A stretch of DNA of 64,000 bases from Thalassia testudinum (Eukaryota; Streptophyta; Magnoliopsida; Alismatales; Hydrocharitaceae), in the NCBI GenBank assembly GCA_037157565.1, contig JAZHRO010000026.1:32602501-32666500 (forward strand), in the 5' to 3' direction. Numbering within the stretch: position 1 is the first letter of the stretch; the number at the start of each line of letters is the position of its first letter. This document shows positions 58,740-64,000 of the stretch, piece after piece. A model generated the notes under the pieces. That model made no database searches. It was not told the origin of the DNA and saw only the letters and a list, made by a program, of their open reading frames with translations. The translations under genes and the position numbers were made by a program.

Positions 58740-61700
58740 ACAAAGAGGAACCCCAAAACTCCACCTAGGAAGATATGGAAGAAACAAAATTCTCTACATA
58801 GGGTCTTTCCCCCATAAAAATGACCCCATTTCTTGCCAACCAAACACCTCAGAACACAACCAAGACCTTAGCTCTATCCCTTTTTGATCTAAAAGAGATA
58901 GTTCCATCCAGAGCATTTCCTCTGCAAAAGGAAAACCAGAAGGTATTCGTGTCCCGATGAGCAATCCAGCCAATTCCCATCCTTTGCCACACCTGCACCA
59001 CAAATGGACACTGAAAGAAGAGATGTTGTATGTCTTCCTCCGCTCCTTCACAAAGAGGACACCTCACATCATCCATTTGGGCCCATCTTGCCCTCCACCT
59101 CTTTGTCATAAGCCTCCCCCTTTTTAGCAACCAGGTGAAAATCTTCACCTTCAATGGGCACTCCACTGCCCAAAGTAGCCTGCATCTCTCAAGAGGTTGA
59201 CCTTCGGGGTGACTATAGCAACATTCGACTTACGAAAGACCTTTGCCACAGAGAACTCGCCTTCCTCCCATGAATACACGTCACCACCTTGTTCTTCTGG
59301 CTCCCATCCTTCCAACTCCTAAAGCATCCGCTGGAAGTCTTCACACCTCTGATCGGAAAGGTCTCCTCGGAAGATCGGGCACCGTGCCCTGGTCCAACAG
59401 TCACTCACCGTATCCAAAGGATCCACCACTCCCTCAAAGAGACATGGGAATCTATCAAAGAGTGTAGATCAAATGCCCCACCAGTCATCCAGTCAGAATC
59501 AGAAAGCATCTCCTTCCCCTGGTGTAGGAGAGAAGAATACTAGCACCTTCCTCGCCACATCTACCAGATCCCTCAGAAAAAAGGAGGCCCCAAGAGGAGA
59601 CTCCAAAGGCCCCCAGGAGAGAAAAGTTCCGTAATAACTCCGCATGACGCACCAAACAACTCCTGTTCACGTCCCACCAGTCTGGCTACCCACTTCGCAA
59701 GGAAACTGATATTCGTTTTATTCACATCCCTAACCCCCAAACCTCCTTCCTATATCGGTCTACATATCTCCTACCAAGCCACCATTCTCGCCCCTCTTCC
59801 CGCAGCCCCCCCATTCGCCCAAAAGAAGTCCCTCATCAAACCAGAGATCTTCTCAACTTACCACAGAATCCTAACAACTGAAAGAAAATAAGCTAGTATG
59901 GAAGCCATAACTACCTTAACCAAGGTCAATCCCCCACCTCTAGATAACAACTTAGAAGACCACCCTGCCAGTTGCCCCTCCATCCTCTCCAGCAAAGGAA
60001 TCCAATCTTGCAATCTAAGACGCCGATCTGACAGCGAGAGGCCCAGATACACCAGTAGCAAAGAACCAACTTCTGTCCCCAAAGCATCGCCCACCCTCTC
60101 CACCTCCTCATCTTCCATATTCAGTGGGGTAAAGGACTTTTGATAATTAATTTGCAAACCTGAAGCCGTGCCAAAAAGCTCTGGAAAGATCCTCATTCTC
60201 CTAGCCTCCAAATCTGTTCCTTCAATAAGGTATTGGGTGTCATCCGCGTACTGAATGATCGCCGTCTCTCTGTCCTCCCCAACCAGAAACCCTCTAATCA
60301 AACCTGTAGCACATGCCCTGTGTGTCGCCCTCGCCAATGCATCTGCCGCCAAAACAAATAGCATAGGTGCCAGCGACACCCCTGTCTGACCCCCTTCTAG
60401 GCTGCACCCAACCTCCTGCCAGATACCCATTAACCAGGGTTGCAAGGGATGTCGTCATCACACATCTCTTCATCCAATCTATCCACAATGTGGGGAAGCC
60501 TCCTATAGGAAGTCTCACTGCACCGAGTTATATGCCTTGTTGAAGTCCACCTTCCACAGAAAGGTCTGCTTCTTCTCCCTCTTCCAAGTAGCCAGTGCCT
60601 CCATAGCAACGACAAAACTGTCTAGAACTCCCCTTCCTGGGACAAAAGCCGTCTGTACGTGGGATATCAAGCCTCCATGGAAGCCCCTGAGCCTGTTAGC
60701 TAATACCTTAGCAACGATAAGGTATACAGCATTCGACAACGCAATCGGACGGAAGACCTGTATCGCTTCTGCACCTTCCTTCTTAGGTAGCAAAAACAAA
60801 AAGTATCTGTTAATCCTGTTGAAACCTTTGTTTCCAACTGCGAACTCTTCCATCACCTGCATCACATCCGCTCCAACCAGGGACCAAAACTCCCTAAAGA
60901 AGACAGGAAAACCATCTGGTCCAGGGCACCCATCCGCATTCAACCCCCAAAATGTGTGCCGCACCTCATCCTTTGAGAACCCGGCTGTAAGGCCTACTGC
61001 CTGATCATCACTGATACTTTGTACCCCCTCTCCTCTCCATCTCCAGGACCCCCTATTGCGCCTCCCTGTGAAGACTCTGAAGTAATCTGCCACAGCCCAT
61101 CTCACCTCCTCTCTATCGAAGGTCTCCCCATGGTCCACCATCTTCTCTATCCAATTCCTCCTCCTCCTGGCAGATGTCATTTGGTGAAAAAACTTGGTAT
61201 TGGAATCACCTTCTCTCGGCAACTTCTATCTAGATCTTGTCTTCCAATCCACCTCTCCTTTCCAGTCTTCTTCTTGTACCACACGCATCATCCTCGTTCT
61301 GGTCTCTCTTTCCTCAGTCGAGATGGTAGCTTGATCCTCCTGCGTGTCAATCCTAGAAATCTCTGCCAAAGCCTCCTCTTTTCTGCCCCTCTTGGCTACT
61401 TTGATATCCTTCTTGTAGACCTTCAAGTGATCACGCAAGATACATAGTTTTGTTGCTAGGCGAACTGTGGTTGATCCATCCACCTCTATAGACCTCCACT
61501 TCTCCTCCACCATACTTAGGAAACCATCCTCCATTAGCCATGATCTATCGAATTTGAAGTAGGTGCTGAAGAAGGCCCCCTCATTGGGGTGCCACATAAG
61601 CGGTGTGTGGTTCGAGAAAGGCCTCTCCATAGGAGACACCTCTGCCAGCGAGAAAGCCTCCGCCATCTCCACGTTGGGGAGGAATCTATCAATCCTAGAA

Positions 61701-62278
61701 TCTATCCACAGTTATTCCTCCAGGCATATGCACATGATGCCGGGGACAAATCCGCAAGGGCATGTAAGGCCACAAACTCTACAAAACGGTTCGACCCAGG
61801 ATCTTGCCTCCCTCATCTGCCCGGTCTGTCATCCATCTACAAGGTAACGTTAAAATCCCCTCCAATTAGCCAAGGCCTCCCACAACACCCAGCAACCACA
61901 CACGAGAGCTCCTCCCACATCACATCTCTTGCCTGGACATCTGAAGGACCATATACCCCAGTGACCGTCATCTTGGCGCCTCCCACCTTCCGCATCAGCC
62001 TGATAGAGATGGCGTGTTCTTCACAGAAACAATACTCCAAGGAAAAAACTTCCTCCCACCACCCCAGAAGCTGTCCTCCTGAATGACCAACCACTCCAAT
62101 AGACCGAAACCCTTCCATCTAAGAGCCACCAATCTCTCGCCATATTCTACACCACATTCGGACAATTTTGTTTCCTGCAACAAAACAATGTCCACTCTCC
62201 ACTAACGAATGTAGCCCCCCAAGGATGCCTCGATGAGTCATTGAGACCCCTCACATTCCATGTAAGAATACCATTCAT
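58740..62278 (-). pseudogene. LINE ORF2 (endonuclease, reverse transcriptase, zf-RVT)
   Basis: ATG at 62278 overlaps the TGA of ORF1 in an ATGA. N-terminal I-L-T-W-N-V-R-G-L-N, then L-L-Q-E-T-K-L (62160-62190, after a shift), T-G-V-Y-G-P and G-G-D-F-N-V (about 61850) define the AP endonuclease. RT follows: R-P-I-A-L-S-N-A near 60740, the N-K-A-Y region near 60535, and catalytic Y-A-D-D at 60239-60250. A zf-RVT region (C-P-L-C-E-G...H-L-F-F-Q-C) is at about 59000-59060. It encodes the enzyme for target-primed reverse transcription. A handful of frameshifts and stops (for example near 60450-60510, 61222 and 59170-59850) break it, but it is the best-preserved LINE here. Confidence 0.75.
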
Positions 62279-64000
62279 CTAAAACTGGTGGGAACCTCCC
62301 TACCCGTCGGTCGGAAGCCACATGCCTCGGCAGTCCAACGCACCTCATCTTTCTGGTCCAACACCTCCACCTCCTGTGAGAGCTGAAGTGATTTGCTACA
62401 ACCATCCACCACCACTCAAGAACCTCGGCCACTTCCACGAAAATGCCATTTCCATTTATACCAGAAAGCACCACCACGGCCCTCTTTCACTAGCGTCGGC
62501 CTCCATCCGGTCAGGGGAACCCCTTGTTGGCCAATAGACTCCAAAGAGAGGTCTTCGGACTGCTGTTGCAGCAAACCTCCATCAGTTTGGCTCCCCAGAG
62601 ATCCCACCTCCTGCCAAGCATCCTCAGCTTCCTCCCCATCCGCCATAAAGGCACCCGCATCCTCCTCTCACCCCGACCGAGGCACGTCGACCTCCACCGC
62701 CACCCCCTGAGGATCAGCTTCCCTCTGGGTAGCCACCGAGGGCTCCAACAAGAACTCCTCACCTGCAGCAGTTGAAGATGGTGCTTCACCTCCGCCATCG
62801 TTCACCTCCGGCACACCCACCTCAGCCAGCCTCACGCCAGAAGACGAGAGGATGCCCGAGGCCTCCTTCCCGACAGAAGGTCCCCCTGGCCCATGTGGTT
62901 CAGGACCCATCGTCTTCGAATCTGAAACAGGGGGTGGCACGATTGTCTATTCGGACCCAGGTTCAGATCCGCCTCCTCTGGACCCGACGCACATAAGTTC
63001 GGCTCCAGCTAGCAAGATGCTCCTCCAAGCGCGGTCGCTTCCAGCTGGGGCTCGAAGGGCGATCCCACGAAATCCTCCTTTGCCTATTCTGCTTCCACAT
63101 TCAATGGGTGCGCCGAAATCTCGAGACATGGTAGATCCTCATGCTAGATCTGCAGAGATCTGTTGGGGACCGAGGCGACGCCAGCGACTGCTCGCCTCCT
63201 CTAAACCTTCGTCAGGCACCGCCTCTCCGCCCTCCTCCACGTTGAAGTAGTGACATCGACCACTGGCTACATTGCCCGACGTGAACAGGACACCACCCAC
63301 GATCTTGTCGATCACCTCTACCCCGATCTTCAGCTCTGTCACCGCCACCAGTGGACCTTCTGCAAGGCCCACCGACCTACACTTCATGAGCCGGACAAAC
63401 GATGAAACCACTACCTTCACAACCTCCACAAAGTGCAGCCTCCACGGGGCACCTTCCACAGACACCTCAACCAACGGCTGCTCCGACGGCCTCTCCGACG
63501 ATGCTCCATCGTGAGGGCAGGGTCGCTGCCATCTCCATCTTCGATCGAACCTCAGTGAAACAAAGTGCCTCCCTCCTTGGAGTAGGAAGATCGAGGATGA
63601 GGATATCCCTACCATCCAAGATGAGGATCTCCACCCCTTCACGCTCGACGTCACAACCCAGCATCTCCTTCACCTCTGACCGAGAGACCCATCCTTCCAC
63701 CATATCTCCCACAAGCCCACCCTCAATCTCCTCCCGCAACCCCCTCAAATCCTTCGACCAAGGAGCCGCAACCTCCATCTACGGCACACTTCTCGGAGGT
63801 GGCAACACCACAGCATCACCATAACCAACGCGGCATCCCCCGCTCCTATGCCCGAGGCTACCACATCTCCAACACCTCCACGGCTCACGGCAGTCCTGAG
63901 CCCAGTGGTCACTACCCAAGCACTTAAAGCATCTCCCTCCCCCTCCAATAACGTCTCTCTATCCAGCTATCTCCACATACCTATGCAGCCTTCTCTTCCT
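62275..64000 (-). pseudogene. LINE ORF1 (zinc-knuckle RNA-binding protein), partial
   Basis: Two adjacent zinc knuckles at about 63840-63931 (C-F-K-C-L-G-S-D-H-W-A-Q-D-C, then C-W-R-C-G-S-L-G-H) identify plant L1 ORF1, which coats the LINE RNA. The last codons (E-A-C-G-F-R-P-T-G-R) end in TGA at 62275-62277, overlapping the ORF2 start. The frame between is shifted several times. The N-terminus is outside the window. Confidence 0.65.

Larger units (their letters stand above)
58652..64000 (-). mobile_element. Long L1-type LINE, continuing past the window
   Basis: Minus strand. The 3' end has the tail GGATAACTACCCTTTGACTTTT followed by A10 at 58652-58670. ORF2 runs from about 62278 down to about 58740 and ORF1 from the window end down to 62275. 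Same family as the truncated LINE at 42024-43858 (shared tail and C-terminal region). It inserted in the gag zinc knuckle of the copia element. The far target duplication lies outside the window. Confidence 0.85.

Overview
This is nuclear DNA of a flowering plant. It contains split genes with GT-AG introns, one intron of about 10 kb, plant-type Ty1/copia elements primed by initiator tRNA-Met, L1-type LINEs with ORF1 zinc knuckles, hAT- and Harbinger-like non-autonomous elements, and AT-rich intergenic sequence. Nothing is prokaryotic and no bacterial operon exists. The long introns filled with transposons suggest a medium to large genome, possibly a basal eudicot or magnoliid tree. That lineage guess is weak.

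Only two host gene families are recognisable. (1) The catalytic subunit of protein phosphatase 2A, + strand: the last two coding exons (22390-22581 and 22673-22846) and a 3'UTR intron that carries a solo LTR. Upstream exons are missing or degraded. (2) NOL9/Grc3 polynucleotide 5'-hydroxyl kinase, - strand: six exons for the C-terminal half run from 47.13 kb down to the stop codon at 27.05 kb, with clean phase across all junctions. Its 10-kb last intron holds a copia element and its 7.8-kb intron holds two LINE fragments and an inverted-repeat element. Two extra copies of NOL9 exon 1 (Walker A exon) lie on the same strand at 21.8-22.2 kb (open) and 11.3-11.7 kb (one nonsense codon), beyond the stop codon of the first gene. 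This suggests a tandem NOL9 locus whose second gene continues left of the window, with a partial duplication of its first exon.

Layout: 1-3141 and 17206-20550 are two copies of a tandem segmental duplication carrying an old LINE (+) into whose endonuclease domain a gag-only LTR element (-, 15650-17884) had inserted. 3159-13238 is an unrecognised block bracketed by 327-bp direct repeats and contains the inactive NOL9 exon 1 copy. 21.7-25.4 kb is the open NOL9 exon 1 copy, PP2A and a 1.7-kb solo LTR with a perfect 5-bp target duplication. 27-47 kb is NOL9 with its transposon-filled introns. 49720-51879 is a second gag-only LTR element. 53.4-64 kb is a nest: a copia element (-) split by an hAT-like element with a perfect 8-bp target duplication (56805-57994), its 3' LTR hit by a Harbinger-like MITE, and its gag cut by a long L1-type LINE (58652 to the window end).

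The least ordinary items are the two gag-only LTR elements beside a gag-deleted copia element, a cluster of fifteen GACGTC palindromes with frequent 20-bp spacing in the solo LTR upstream of its TATA box, the displaced NOL9 first exons, and a possible U12-type AT-AC intron in NOL9. All calls were made by reading. No similarity search or alignment program was run.
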